From VRUE01 sp963780815 (lineage in GTDB: Bacteria; Actinomycetota; Thermoleophilia; Solirubrobacterales; 70-9): DNA of 64,000 bases. The translations under genes and the position numbers were made by a program. The stretch is from the NCBI GenBank assembly GCA_963780815.1, contig CAWADG010000010.1, positions 62,001-126,000 on the forward strand, written 5' to 3'. Position 1 is the first letter of the stretch. Every line of letters starts with the position of its first letter. Shown here piece after piece: positions 1 through 9,203 of the stretch. The notes beneath the pieces are model-generated. The model saw only the letters and a list, made by a program, of their open reading frames with translations, was not told the origin of the DNA and did not search any database.

Positions 1-1
1 G

Positions 2-379
2 GTCACGACCTTCGGCAAGCTGATGGACCCGATCGCCGACAAGCTCCTGATCGCAGCCGCGCTGGTCTCACTGGTCTCGCTCGACCGCCTCGCCGCCTGG
101 GTCGCGATGGTGATCATCGCCCGCGAGTTCGCGGTGACGGTGATGCGCGCGATCGCGGTCGAGCGCGGCATCGTCATCTCCGCAAGCTGGCTCGGCAAGC
201 TCAAGACCGTGCTCCAGATCGCCGCCGTCTTCGCCCTGATCGCCTCCAACCCGGCGCCGGCCTGGGTCGACGTCCTCGTCTATCTGGCGGTCGCGGCAAC
301 CCTGATCAGCGGCGCCGACTACTTCTTCGACCTGCGCCGGCGGCTCAGGTCGCCGGCGCCTCCAGCCACTCGCGCCTAG
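2..379 (+). CDS. pgsA: CDP-diacylglycerol--glycerol-3-phosphate 3-phosphatidyltransferase, C-terminal part
   Basis: Membrane enzyme that makes phosphatidylglycerol phosphate from CDP-diacylglycerol and glycerol-3-phosphate. The gene enters from the left edge, so the N-terminus is missing. The first visible residues carry the end of the CDP-alcohol phosphatidyltransferase signature (G-K-L-M-D-P-I-A-D, the G-x3-D-x3-D half with two catalytic Asp). Three hydrophobic segments follow, then a short Arg-rich tail, as in PgsA. The frame is open from base 2, so an apparent start at 23 is only an internal Met. The 3' end overlaps the convergent folE2 by 35 bases. The family is clear; PgsA rather than another CDP-alcohol transferase is inferred from the tail and from common actinobacterial practice. 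Confidence 0.8.
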   Translation, partial: VTTFGKLMDPIADKLLIAAALVSLVSLDRLAAWVAMVIIAREFAVTVMRAIAVERGIVISASWLGKLKTVLQIAAVFALIASNPAPAWVDVLVYLAVAATLISGADYFFDLRRRLRSPAPPATRA

Positions 380-1349
380 TCAGGTGGCGGCGCTGGTGCT
401 CGCCGCCCTCCAGCTCGTCCCGCAGGTCGCCCAGCTTGCCGTAGCGCTCGGCGACCACGTTGTGGCGGTGGATCGTCTCGAGGTTCTCCTGGCGCGCCAT
501 CACGAATGCCTCGCCGGGTAGGTCCGGGTAGCCCTCGACGACCTGGCGCAGCATCTCCCGCACGCAGTCCTCGACGAAGCGAGGATTGGCGTGGGCCTTC
601 TCCACGACCGAGAGCTCGTCGGGTCGCTTCATCAGCTCGTAGATCTCCGAGCTCATCGACGTCTCGACGATCCGCAGCAGCTCCGGGGCGTCGATCCAGC
701 TCGGCCCGCCCTCGGGGCAGCCGATGTGGAGCGTGCCGATCCCGCGCTGGTTGTGGGTGGCGATCGGTACCGCGTCGATCGCGGCCTCGATCTGATCGGG
801 GTCGAAGCCGCTCTCTGCGAGCCGTTCGCGGGCGACACCGGCGACCATCTCCTGCGCGCACGGGCACGCGGTCATGCCCTGGGCCTGGACCCCGGTCAGC
901 GTCCGCGTCCCCCGCAGCGACGCCACCGCGGTCCCGAACAGCGAGTAGATCTCCTGGGTCTGGATCCCGCTCTTCGGGGTGGTCACCGTCTGCGGGTAGC
1001 GCGCCATGACCGACACCTCTGCCCGCAGCCCGCCCTGGCGCTCGCGCACGTTATGGGCGATGTGGGCCGCGAGGACCTCGGCGCGGAACGCCTCGCCGAG
1101 CACGACCTCGTCGATCGCCTCGGCGACGATTTCCTCGAACCGGGACATGTGCACGCCGGCCTGGCACGGGTTGAGGTCGACGAAGCACTCGAAGTCGGCG
1201 TGGTAGAGGTTCTCGGCGCCGTCGGTCTGGACCCGGATCACCTTCTCGACGCCGGTGACGCCGACCCGCGAGAGGCTGACCATCGTCTCCGGGGTCCCGG
1301 CCTGGACGTCGGTGGCGGTGGGCGTGACGGTGGTCGGGCGGCTTGCCAT
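345..1349 (-). CDS. folE2: GTP cyclohydrolase FolE2
   Basis: Type IB GTP cyclohydrolase, which converts GTP to 7,8-dihydroneopterin triphosphate, the first step of tetrahydrofolate and pterin synthesis, in the cytosol. The 334-residue protein has the usual length. It carries the metal-site segment T-A-C-P-C-A-Q-E-M around residues 160-168 and a later G-T-L-H-I-G-C stretch. The ATG at 1349 opens M-A-S-R-P-T-T; the frame stays open further upstream but that part runs antisense into the sigma factor gene and is not coding. The region just before the start is copy A of a repeated leader (1350-1420). The gene is transcribed divergently from the sigma factor and overlaps pgsA tail to tail. A pterin dehydratase lies at 32.9 kb. 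Confidence 0.92.
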   Translation of the reverse strand: MASRPTTVTPTATDVQAGTPETMVSLSRVGVTGVEKVIRVQTDGAENLYHADFECFVDLNPCQAGVHMSRFEEIVAEAIDEVVLGEAFRAEVLAAHIAHNVRERQGGLRAEVSVMARYPQTVTTPKSGIQTQEIYSLFGTAVASLRGTRTLTGVQAQGMTACPCAQEMVAGVARERLAESGFDPDQIEAAIDAVPIATHNQRGIGTLHIGCPEGGPSWIDAPELLRIVETSMSSEIYELMKRPDELSVVEKAHANPRFVEDCVREMLRQVVEGYPDLPGEAFVMARQENLETIHRHNVVAERYGKLGDLRDELEGGEHQRRHLTRREWLEAPAT

Positions 1350-1420
1350 CACAACCTTTCGCGCTTCGCTCGCTGCGCGAAGTTCCAGAGATGGACGCTT
1401 GCTCGCTCCGCACTCATCGA
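1350..1420 (-). repeat. Intergenic leader repeat, copy A (before folE2)
   Basis: Read on the minus strand, this stretch matches 7564-7630 (minus) and 50797-50863 (plus) along most of its length. All three share a start of the form TGAGYGCGGAGCG, then GCGT, then a hairpin (here CTTCGC and GCGAAG arms round a 7-base loop), and end at a start codon. In copy B the hairpin arms differ but still pair through G-U. It contains the likely folE2 ribosome-binding region (GAAAGG). Function unknown. Confidence 0.75.
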
Positions 1421-1547
1421 CCTCAAGGTTAGAGGGCGGGGGAGGCCGGTGGTCGGGGCGTTTCTCCCTATACTTCGGTCTGGCCGGAGCGTTGGGGCCG
1501 GCTCCCGGAGAGGGAGATGTTGCACCGGAGGCATTGAGATCGAGTCG

Positions 1548-2672
<1,125 letters not shown>

Positions 2673-2715
2673 CCACCGCAGGGACCTCTTGGCACTGCGC
2701 CCTCGTATAGGGGGT

Positions 2716-3525
2716 GTGAACACAGCGAGGGCATGGACGCTTGCCGTGGCGATCGCGGCGCTGGGCGCGGTGACTGCGCCCGCCGGGGCGCTCGCGGACG
2801 GGTTGCCCCCGACTCGCGAAGCCGAAGCCGAGCCGGGGATAAGCGTCACCGGCGTCGGGTTCGCCAGGTCGAGATCGGCCGCGACTGTTGCCTCGAACCC
2901 CGTCGCCGTCGCCCGCGCCGTCCGCAACGCCCGCGCCCGCGCCGGGGCCGTCGCCGGGGCCCTTGGCATCGGCGTCGGCGAGGTCGAGGAAGTCGAGCTC
3001 CGCGGGCCCGGCCAGTTCGGGGAACGCCGCCCATCGAGCATCGCTGCCGCGGCGGCGACGGTGCGGTTCGCGATCCTCGGCGGGGCATCGGACGCCGGGT
3101 CCTCGCGCAATGTCGAGGCCAACGGGGCCGCGTTCGCCCCGGTGAGGCCGAGGGACGCCGATCGCAGCCGCTCGATCAAGCGGGCGGTGCTCGCCGCCCG
3201 CCGAGAGGTGACCCCCGAGGCCGCGGCGGTCGCGCGCCGCAACGCCGGCGCGGCGGCCCGCTCCGCAGGGCTCCGGCTCGCTGGGGTCGTGTCGGTCGCG
3301 GAAGCGCCCGCCCCCTACTACGGGCCCTCAGGGACGTTCTATGACTCCGCGCTCGGGTCGTTCGGCCCCGGTCGGTTCTGCGGCGTCTACCACCACCCGA
3401 TCATCCGAGCCGACCCCAACACCGGGCTGCCGCGGGTGGTGCGGCGAGTCTCCCGTCGCGGGTGCACCTTCCAGACCACCTACAGCGCCCACCTCGAAGT
3501 CGCGTACCTGGCGCAGGCCGGCTGA
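2716..3525 (+). CDS. Exported SIMPL (DUF541) domain protein
   Basis: Predicted secreted protein with a hydrophobic signal segment (A-W-T-L-A-V-A-I-A-A-L-G) ending near an A-L-A-D site. The mature protein opens with I-S-V-T-G-V-G, which matches the start of SIMPL domains (YggE/DUF541), and continues with the paired alpha/beta pattern of that fold. The C-terminal third holds two Cys (F-C-G-V-Y and R-G-C-T-F) that could form a disulfide. The GTG at 2716 is preceded by AGGGGG with good spacing; an ATG upstream would put the signal peptide inside the protein. SIMPL proteins are envelope proteins of poorly known function, often linked to oxidative stress. It follows the sigma factor by 43 bases. 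Confidence 0.7.
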   Translation: MNTARAWTLAVAIAALGAVTAPAGALADGLPPTREAEAEPGISVTGVGFARSRSAATVASNPVAVARAVRNARARAGAVAGALGIGVGEVEEVELRGPGQFGERRPSSIAAAAATVRFAILGGASDAGSSRNVEANGAAFAPVRPRDADRSRSIKRAVLAARREVTPEAAAVARRNAGAAARSAGLRLAGVVSVAEAPAPYYGPSGTFYDSALGSFGPGRFCGVYHHPIIRADPNTGLPRVVRRVSRRGCTFQTTYSAHLEVAYLAQAG

Positions 3526-3531
3526 CCCGGC

Positions 3532-3990
3532 CTAGCCCGGGTCGAGGACGAAGACCGCGATGTCGCGATCGAGCTTCTCGGCGTATTCGTCGAAGCCCGA
3601 GTACTGGACGTTGTGCTTGCGCCAGAGGTCGGCGCGCTCCTCGCCCTCGGCGACCCTGGCCCGCACCTGCCGCTTTCTGCTGCCGATCTCGACCTCGGCG
3701 TCGGGGTTCGCCTTCAGGTTCAGCGACCAGGCCGGCGGCGCCGCGTTGCCGGCATTGGTATTGATGACGACGAACCTGCCCTCGTCCTCGAGATAGACGA
3801 CCGGGCAGGTGCGGAGCTGGCCCGATTTGCGGCCGGTGGTCGTCAGCAGCAGCACCGGCGCCCTGCCTACCTTGCCCCCGAGGCGCCCGCCCGAGAGCCG
3901 GTAGAGGGGGGTGTTGAGCTTCCCCGCCCAGCGCAGCCCGGTCGCTCCGAGCGACATCGAGAGGCGCGAGTAGAAGCGGTCGCTGGGCAC
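3532..3990 (-). CDS. F420-dependent nitroreductase-family oxidoreductase (Ddn-like)
   Basis: Small (152 residues) split-beta-barrel protein of the deazaflavin-dependent nitroreductase family. Recognisable parts are L-L-L-T-T-T-G-R-K-S-G-Q-x-R-x-C-P-V-V-Y near residue 50, V-I-N-T-N-A-G near residue 75, and the W-S-L-N-L-K-A-N-P-D-A-E-V segment that follows. Family members use reduced F420 to reduce quinones or other electrophiles at or near the membrane; the substrate here is unknown. The ATG start opens M-P-S-D-R-F-Y. It converges with the SIMPL gene with only 6 bases between the stop codons. It implies that the organism makes F420. Confidence 0.85.
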   Translation of the reverse strand: MPSDRFYSRLSMSLGATGLRWAGKLNTPLYRLSGGRLGGKVGRAPVLLLTTTGRKSGQLRTCPVVYLEDEGRFVVINTNAGNAAPPAWSLNLKANPDAEVEIGSRKRQVRARVAEGEERADLWRKHNVQYSGFDEYAEKLDRDIAVFVLDPG

Positions 3991-4041
3991 GGCGGCGAGT
4001 ATCTCAGACCCGGGCGCAGTCTCTAGAATCGCTGCGTCCCT

Positions 4042-4123
4042 GGGGGAGTGCCCGAGTGGTTAAAGGGGATTGGCTGTAAACCAATTGGCTCTGCCTACAC
4101 AGGTTCGAATCCTGTCTCCCCCA
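4042..4123 (+). tRNA. tRNA-Tyr (anticodon GTA)
   Basis: The acceptor stem pairs GGGGGAG (4042-4048) with CTCCCCC (4116-4122), followed by discriminator A. The anticodon stem ATTGG/CCAAT encloses the loop with GTA at 4076-4078. A long variable arm and a T arm with GTTCGAAT make it a class II tRNA of 82 bases, as expected for bacterial tRNA-Tyr. No CCA is encoded. No integrase or duplicated 3' end is visible in the next few kilobases. Confidence 0.95.
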
Positions 4124-4407
4124 TCCGCCCGATGGCGATAGGCGCGAAAGTCCCACAGGAAAGAGGCTGACCACGCGTTCGCCTGCAAGTTCCACGAGCG
4201 GACTCAACCGGCCCATTTGAGCGTGGGGTTCCCGGCGAAATATCAGGATGGAGAAGGCTGCAGATCGGTTGGTCGGCGGAATCAGACCGGACGCCTCGCA
4301 GCCGGCCGCGAGCAGAGCGCAGGGCAGCGTCACCGGGATTGAGAGGCAGATGCCGCGAATCACGACGCAAGCCCAGGTCCGCTGGCGGCGATTGGGATGA
4401 TGCGGTC

Positions 4408-5127
4408 GTGCGCTTGGACTCACTCGACGGCCGCGTGATCGCCATCGCCGGTGTCGGCGGCGCCCTCGGGCCACCCGTCGCGGCGCGCCTTGCAGCGGCG
4501 GGGGCGACGGTCTGCGGTTGCGATCGCGACCAGGTGGTGGCGACCGAGGTCGGCGAGGGCCTGGGCCTGCCGGAGGATCGCTGGGACGCGCGCGCCGTCG
4601 ACCTCCTCGACGAGGACGGCGCCGCCGGATGGTGCGCAGCGCTCGTCGAGCGCTTCGGCCGGGTCGACGGCCTGATGCACCTCGTCGGCGGCTGGCGCGG
4701 CGGCGAGCCGCTGCACACGGCGCCGCTCGAGGACTGGGACCTGCTCCACGACCTCCTGATCCGCACCGTCCAGCACACCAGCCGGGCCTTCCACGACGCC
4801 CTCGTCGCGAGCGGATCCGGCCGCTTCGTGCTGGTCTCGGCCAAGCAGGCGCAGGCACCCTCGAACACGAACGCCGCCTACGCCGCGGCCAAGGCCGCCG
4901 CCGAGGCCTGGACCCTGGCGCTCGCCGACGGCTTCCCCGGAACCGGGGCAACCGCGAACATCGTCGTCGTCGAGGCGATCCTGACCCAGCGGATGCGGGA
5001 AGAGAGCCCGGGGGAGGAGTTCCCGACCTTCACCCCCGCCGAGCACATCGCCGACGCGATCGCATTTCTCTGTTCGGACGCGGCCGGGGAGATGAACGGG
5101 CAACGAATGCTGCTAACTATGAGATAG
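4408..5127 (+). CDS. Short-chain dehydrogenase/reductase
   Basis: NAD(P)-dependent oxidoreductase with a Rossmann fold. The cofactor loop is G-V-G-G-A-L-G near residue 15, a variant of the classical T-G-x3-G-x-G. An Asp pair follows beta-2 (C-G-C-D-R-D). The catalytic Tyr158 and Lys162 lie in Y-A-A-A-K, with a Ser in V-L-V-S-A-K about 20 residues earlier. Length of 239 residues is typical. GTG at 4408 was chosen because it falls just before the first beta strand; an upstream ATG at 4339 would add an unrelated Arg-rich stretch. The stop codon abuts the MerR gene, so the two are probably co-transcribed. Substrate unknown. The 284 bases between tRNA-Tyr and this gene show no other feature. Confidence 0.8.
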   Translation: MRLDSLDGRVIAIAGVGGALGPPVAARLAAAGATVCGCDRDQVVATEVGEGLGLPEDRWDARAVDLLDEDGAAGWCAALVERFGRVDGLMHLVGGWRGGEPLHTAPLEDWDLLHDLLIRTVQHTSRAFHDALVASGSGRFVLVSAKQAQAPSNTNAAYAAAKAAAEAWTLALADGFPGTGATANIVVVEAILTQRMREESPGEEFPTFTPAEHIADAIAFLCSDAAGEMNGQRMLLTMR

Positions 5128-5877
5128 ATGGGGAAGGCTGCCGAGAACGGGGAGATGACGATCAGGGAGCTGGCGGAGCGGACCGGGATGACCGTCCGCA
5201 ACATCCGCGCCCACCAGACGCGCGGCCTGCTGCCGCCGCCGGTGGTCCGCGGCCGCACCGGCTATTACAACGAGGAGCACGTCGTCAGGATCGAGCTGAC
5301 CCGCGAAATGCAGGCCGACGGCCTCAACCTGGAGGCGATTCGGCGCGTCCTCGAAAGCGGCGACGGCTCGGCCACCGCGATCTCCGACTTCACCCGCCAG
5401 CTGCGGGCGCCGTTCGAAGACGAGGCGCCGGAGATCGTCGAGTCCGGCGAGATCGCCGGGCTCTGGGGCGAAGGGGCGAATCCGGAGCGCCGCGAGCGGG
5501 CCGAAAGGCTGGGAATAATCCGCACCCTCCCCGACGGCCGGATCGAGGTCATCAGCCCCAGCATGCTCAAAGCGGCCGCCGAGCTTGCCGGTCTCGGGAT
5601 CGGCCCCGAGGCGGCGCTCACCGTCGCCGAAAAGCTGAAACGCCACGCCGACGGCTCCGCCCGCGCCTTCGTCCAGCTTTTCTCGACCGAGCTCTGGGGC
5701 CCGTTCGAGAAGGCAGGCCACCCCGAGCAGGACTGGCAGCGGATGAGCGAGGCGCTCGAACGGCTGCGCCCGCTCGCGGCGGGCACCGTGTTGGCGATGT
5801 TCAAGATCGCGATGGGCGAGGCGGTCGAGAAGGAGAGCCAACGCACCTTGCGCCGCGCCGCCCGCAAGACCAAGTAG
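5128..5877 (+). CDS. MerR family transcriptional regulator
   Basis: Residues 10-75 form a MerR winged helix (T-I-R-E-L-A-E-R-T-G-M-T-V-R-N-I-R), followed by the wing with Y-Y-N-E-E-H. The 170 residues after it do not match a standard MerR effector domain known to me and have no conserved Cys, so metal sensing is unlikely. The C-terminus is basic. The ATG at 5128 begins immediately after the SDR stop; a second ATG at 5155 has GGGGAG in front but almost no spacing. Directly downstream lies a 9-bp inverted repeat before the dCTP deaminase gene. It may regulate its SDR neighbour; that is inference from position only. Confidence 0.82.
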   Translation: MGKAAENGEMTIRELAERTGMTVRNIRAHQTRGLLPPPVVRGRTGYYNEEHVVRIELTREMQADGLNLEAIRRVLESGDGSATAISDFTRQLRAPFEDEAPEIVESGEIAGLWGEGANPERRERAERLGIIRTLPDGRIEVISPSMLKAAAELAGLGIGPEAALTVAEKLKRHADGSARAFVQLFSTELWGPFEKAGHPEQDWQRMSEALERLRPLAAGTVLAMFKIAMGEAVEKESQRTLRRAARKTK

Positions 5878-5911
5878 TGCGGCGAGGAGGCCGGAATTTG
5901 CGAACGGCGGC

Positions 5912-5935
5912 TTCGCACTCGCCGCCGAGTGCGAA
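5912..5935. promoter_or_regulatory. Perfect inverted repeat upstream of dCTP deaminase
   Basis: TTCGCACTC (5912-5920) and GAGTGCGAA (5927-5935) are perfect 9-base arms around a GCCGCC loop. It ends 16 bases before the next start codon and lies in the 74-base gap between the MerR gene and the deaminase. There is no T run, so an operator or translational hairpin is as likely as a terminator. Confidence 0.5.
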
Positions 5936-5951
5936 CGGATAATTTCCGTCG

Positions 5952-7124
5952 ATGAGCGACCTTGAGACCGCTGCCGCCGGTGTCGCCGGGGGGCCGGCGC
6001 AGGATGTCCATGCCGGTGTCCTTCCCTCGCAGGAGCTGACCCGGGCGGTCGAGGCCGAATGGGTCAACTCGGGCGACTACCGGATCCGCCCCGAGGCGAT
6101 CCAGCCGGCGAGCATCGACCTCCGGCTCGGCGACTTCGCCTGGGCGCTGCGCTGCAGCTTCCTCCCCGACATCGACTCGACCGTGGAGGAGAAGACCGAG
6201 GGCCTCGCGTTCCAGAAAATCGACCTGCGCGACGGCGCCGTCCTCGAGCGCGACCGGCCCTACCTGGTGCCGCTGATCGAGGAGCTCGCGCTGCCCGACG
6301 ACATCCGCGCCAAGGCCAACCCGAAGAGCTCGACCGGCCGGCTCGACGTCTTCACCCGCGTCCTCACCGACCGCCACCACCGCTTCGACGAGATCCGGCC
6401 CGGCTACCACGGGCGCCTCTACCTGGAGGTGGTGCCGCGCTCGTACGCGATCCAGGTCCAGACCGGGCTCTCGCTCAACCAACTCCGCCTCGCCCGCGGC
6501 GAGGTCCGGCTCGGCGACGAGGAGATCCGCAGCCTCCAAGCCGAGTTCCCGCTGCTCTACCTCGACTCCCACGCGCTGCGGGAGTCGGAGCTGGCGCTCG
6601 CCGACGGCCTCTTCCTCAGCGTTGACCTCTCCGGGCCGAGCGACAGGATCGTCGGCTACCGAGCGAAGAAGAACAGCCTGCCGATCGACCTCTCGCGGGT
6701 CCGGGCCTACCGCTGGACCGACTACTGGGACCCGGTGTTCCCGGAGTCGGGCGGGAGGATCGTGCTCGAGCCCGAGATCTTCTACCTGCTGCTCTCGGCA
6801 GAGGGTGTCTGCATCCCGCCTCAGATCGCGGCCGAGATGATGGCCTACGACCCGACCGCCGGTGAGCTCCGCACCCACTACGCGGGCTTCTTCGACCCCG
6901 GCTTTGGCTACGACCAGGCGGGCGACCGCCACGGGAGCCGCGCCGCGCTCGAGGTGCGGGCACGCGACGTCTCGTTCATGGTCGAGCACCGCCAGCCGGT
7001 CTGCAAGCTGGCGCTGGAGCGGACCACGGCGCCGGCCGAGCGCCTCTACGGGGCGGACCTCGGCTCGAACTATCAGGGCCAGGTGACGATGCTCAGTAAG
7101 CACTTCGAGGAGCAGAGCGGATAA
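5952..7124 (+). CDS. dcd: 2'-deoxycytidine 5'-triphosphate deaminase, two-domain form
   Basis: Converts dCTP to dUTP (and ammonia), feeding dTTP synthesis. The N-terminal half has Q-P-A-S-I-D-L-R-L-G (near residue 50) and A-K-A-N-P-K-S-S-T-G-R (near 117), both signatures of the dCTP deaminase/dUTPase fold. The second half repeats the fold, with A-L-E-V near residue 335 in the position of the catalytic Glu strand. At 390 residues it is twice the E. coli enzyme length and fits the fused family known from several proteobacteria and actinobacteria. ATG at 5952 is preceded by the inverted repeat at 5912. Its 3' end overlaps the convergent MerR gene by 32 bases. Confidence 0.85.
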   Translation: MSDLETAAAGVAGGPAQDVHAGVLPSQELTRAVEAEWVNSGDYRIRPEAIQPASIDLRLGDFAWALRCSFLPDIDSTVEEKTEGLAFQKIDLRDGAVLERDRPYLVPLIEELALPDDIRAKANPKSSTGRLDVFTRVLTDRHHRFDEIRPGYHGRLYLEVVPRSYAIQVQTGLSLNQLRLARGEVRLGDEEIRSLQAEFPLLYLDSHALRESELALADGLFLSVDLSGPSDRIVGYRAKKNSLPIDLSRVRAYRWTDYWDPVFPESGGRIVLEPEIFYLLLSAEGVCIPPQIAAEMMAYDPTAGELRTHYAGFFDPGFGYDQAGDRHGSRAALEVRARDVSFMVEHRQPVCKLALERTTAPAERLYGADLGSNYQGQVTMLSKHFEEQSG

Positions 7125-7563
7125 GCGACCGCACCCGCCGCCGGCGTGCGACCAACTCCTCTTCCAGCTTCTCGATCTCCTGCCGCCGCCGCCGCACCAG
7201 CTCGAGCTGCTTGGCGATGTGGCTGAGCGACTCGTCGAGGATCTGGCGACGCCGGACCGGATCCTCGACCCCGGCCTGCCACTCGCGGCGCAGCGCCGCA
7301 CGGGCGTCCTCGGCGGTCACGAGCTCCTTCAGCTCCTCTAGCGAGACGCCGAGCAGGTCCTTGAGGCGGAGCAGCTCGGTCAGGCGCTCGACGTCGCCGC
7401 TCTGGTAGGTCCGGTGGGCGCCCGGCTCGCGGTCGCCGGCGGCGGGGAGGAGGCCGATCTCCTCGTAGTAGCGGATCGTCCGCGGCGTCGTCCCGGTGAG
7501 TTTCGCGACCTCGCCGATCCGCAGCTGCTCGGCGCCCGACCTGTTGCCGCCCGCCGCGCTCAT
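7093..7563 (-). CDS. MerR family transcriptional regulator
   Basis: A compact 156-residue regulator: MerR helix-turn-helix at residues 15-80 (I-G-E-V-A-K-L-T-G-T-T-P-R-T-I-R-Y-Y-E), then a long dimerisation coiled coil rich in Arg and Glu (H-I-A-K-Q-L-E-L-V-R-R-R-R-Q-E-I). No effector domain is present, as in short MerR-type drug or stress sensors. The ATG at 7563 opens M-S-A-A-G-G. The frame reads on upstream into copy B of the leader repeat, which is not coding. The MFS exporter gene lies directly upstream on the same strand, 64 bases away, so the regulator probably controls that transporter and is made from the same transcript. Confidence 0.85.
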   Translation of the reverse strand: MSAAGGNRSGAEQLRIGEVAKLTGTTPRTIRYYEEIGLLPAAGDREPGAHRTYQSGDVERLTELLRLKDLLGVSLEELKELVTAEDARAALRREWQAGVEDPVRRRQILDESLSHIAKQLELVRRRRQEIEKLEEELVARRRRVRSLIRSAPRSAY

Positions 7564-7630
7564 CGCCAATGTTCCCGCTCCGCTCGCTGCACGAAGAACA
7601 AGATCGTGACGCTTGCTCGCTCCGCGCTCA
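7564..7630 (-). repeat. Intergenic leader repeat, copy B (between MFS gene and merR)
   Basis: Minus-strand copy of the leader also seen at 1350-1420 and 50797-50863. It begins exactly at the TGA stop of the MFS gene (7628-7630) and ends at the merR start codon. It keeps GCGCGGAGCGAGCAAGCGT, the central TTCTTCG, and a hairpin whose arms (CTTCGT / GCGGAG) differ from the other copies but still pair with G-U wobbles. Confidence 0.75.
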
Positions 7631-9151
7631 CTGTGCCGCAGCCTTTTCAAGCAGGGCATCGTCGGCCTGGCGGGGGGCTACGTGGCGAGGTCGCAGCAGC
7701 GAGACGCCGGCGCCGAGGGCCGAGGTCGCGGCCAGAACCCAGAGGGCGGTGTGCATGTTGTGGATGAACGGCGCGAGCTGGGCTTCCGTGAGCCCGGAGG
7801 CGAGGCCGGAGAAGATCGCGAACAGGACTTCCTGCGGCACCGCCGAGGTGACGATCGCGAGGACGAAGGCGATCGAGATCACGGCGCCGGTGTTCTGGAG
7901 CATCGTCCGCGCCCCGGCGGCGATCCCGCGGCGCTCGGCGGGGACCGTGCCCATCATCGCCGCGGTGTTCGGCGAGTTGAACATCCCCGAGCCGATCCCG
8001 ACCAGCCCGAGCCAGAGCATGCTCTCCCAGTAGGGGCTGTCGGCCTGGAGCGTCGTCATCCCCGCCAGGGCGATGGCGCCGACCAGCATCCCGAGCGCCG
8101 CCAGGGTTCGGGAGCCGTGGCGGTCGGCCCAGATCCCGGCGAGCGGCGAGGCGATGAGCATCCCGATCGCCATCGGGGCGAGCTTGATCCCAGCGGTGAT
8201 CGGGTCGTCGCCCTGTGCGCCCTGGAAGTAGAAGACGAAGATGAAGAGGAGGGCGAAGCGCGAGAGCCCGTTGATGAACGCGGCGCCGGTCGCCGCGGCG
8301 AACATCCGGTTGCGGAAGATGCTGAGGTCGAGCATCGGGGCGCTGCCGCGGTGCTCGATCAACACAAACAGCGGAAGCAGGATGACGCTGGCGATCAGCG
8401 AGCCGATCACGAGCGTGTCGTTCCAGCCGGAGATGCCGCCGCGCGAGATCCCGTAGACGAGGCCGGTGAGGCCGAGGACAAAGGTGGTCGTCCCGGCGAG
8501 GTCGAGGCCGCGGACCGGGTCGCGTGAGGACAGCTCGCGCAGGACCAGGGCCGCCCAGAGCGCCCCGGCGAGGGCCAGCGGGACGTTGAACCAGAAGACC
8601 CAGTGCCAGGAGATCGAGACGAGGGCGCCGCCGAGGACCGGGCCGATCACAAGCCCGATCGCCGCGACCATCGTGTTGGTCCCCATCGCGACCCCGAGCT
8701 GCTCCTTCGGGAACGCGTCGGTGACCATGGCCGGCCCATTGGCGAAGATGAACGCGCCGCCGATCCCCTGGACGATCCTCCAAAGGATCAGCTCGGTTCC
8801 CGAGGAGGAGAACCCGGCGCCGAGCGAGGCGAGGGCGAAGACGACGAAGGCGCCGACGAATGCCGATTTGCGGCCGAAGAGGTCGGAGAGGCGGCCGGCG
8901 GTGAGTACCAGCACCGTCGAGGAGATCAGGTAGGCGAGGATCACCCAGACGAGCTGGAGGAGCGAGGTCCCGAGCGAGCGCTCGAGATCGGGGAGGGCGA
9001 TGATCAGCGTCCCGGAGTTGGTGGCGACGAGGAGCATTCCGAGGCTGGTGCAGGAGAGAGCCCACCAGCGGTAGTGCTCGTGGTCGGCGTCGACACCGAG
9101 GCTCGATCCCCGCCGCTGGAATCTCTTTCTTACGTTCACGTCAATTACCAT
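7628..9151 (-). CDS. MFS transporter, DHA2 (14-TM) drug exporter type
   Basis: Proton-driven membrane exporter. The 507-residue length, about 14 hydrophobic segments, G-R-L-S-D-L-F-G-R-K between TM2 and TM3 (motif A), the W-R-I-V-Q-G-I-G-G-A motif B and G-P-V-L-G-G-A-L motif C identify the DHA2 family. The substrate is not predictable. ATG at 9151 (M-V-I-D-V-N-V) is preferred over an upstream in-frame ATG at 9217 that would run into the ytoQ promoter. The gene is divergent from ytoQ and upstream of a merR gene on the same strand, a common exporter-regulator arrangement. Confidence 0.88.
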   Translation of the reverse strand: MVIDVNVRKRFQRRGSSLGVDADHEHYRWWALSCTSLGMLLVATNSGTLIIALPDLERSLGTSLLQLVWVILAYLISSTVLVLTAGRLSDLFGRKSAFVGAFVVFALASLGAGFSSSGTELILWRIVQGIGGAFIFANGPAMVTDAFPKEQLGVAMGTNTMVAAIGLVIGPVLGGALVSISWHWVFWFNVPLALAGALWAALVLRELSSRDPVRGLDLAGTTTFVLGLTGLVYGISRGGISGWNDTLVIGSLIASVILLPLFVLIEHRGSAPMLDLSIFRNRMFAAATGAAFINGLSRFALLFIFVFYFQGAQGDDPITAGIKLAPMAIGMLIASPLAGIWADRHGSRTLAALGMLVGAIALAGMTTLQADSPYWESMLWLGLVGIGSGMFNSPNTAAMMGTVPAERRGIAAGARTMLQNTGAVISIAFVLAIVTSAVPQEVLFAIFSGLASGLTEAQLAPFIHNMHTALWVLAATSALGAGVSLLRPRHVAPRQADDALLEKAAAQ

Positions 9152-9203
9152 ATCGAGGATCGACGGCTCTTGCAACCGGGTTGGGCGGCATAGGATGGGA
9201 GCG

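Noticed and set aside
4042..4410. Integration site at tRNA-Tyr
   Set aside because: No integrase gene and no repeated tRNA 3' end within the window.
4518..5942. Long Arg-rich plus-strand frame across the SDR and MerR genes
   Set aside because: Composition is the typical out-of-frame shadow of GC-rich genes (Arg/Pro/Gly), and two recognisable proteins occupy the other frame.
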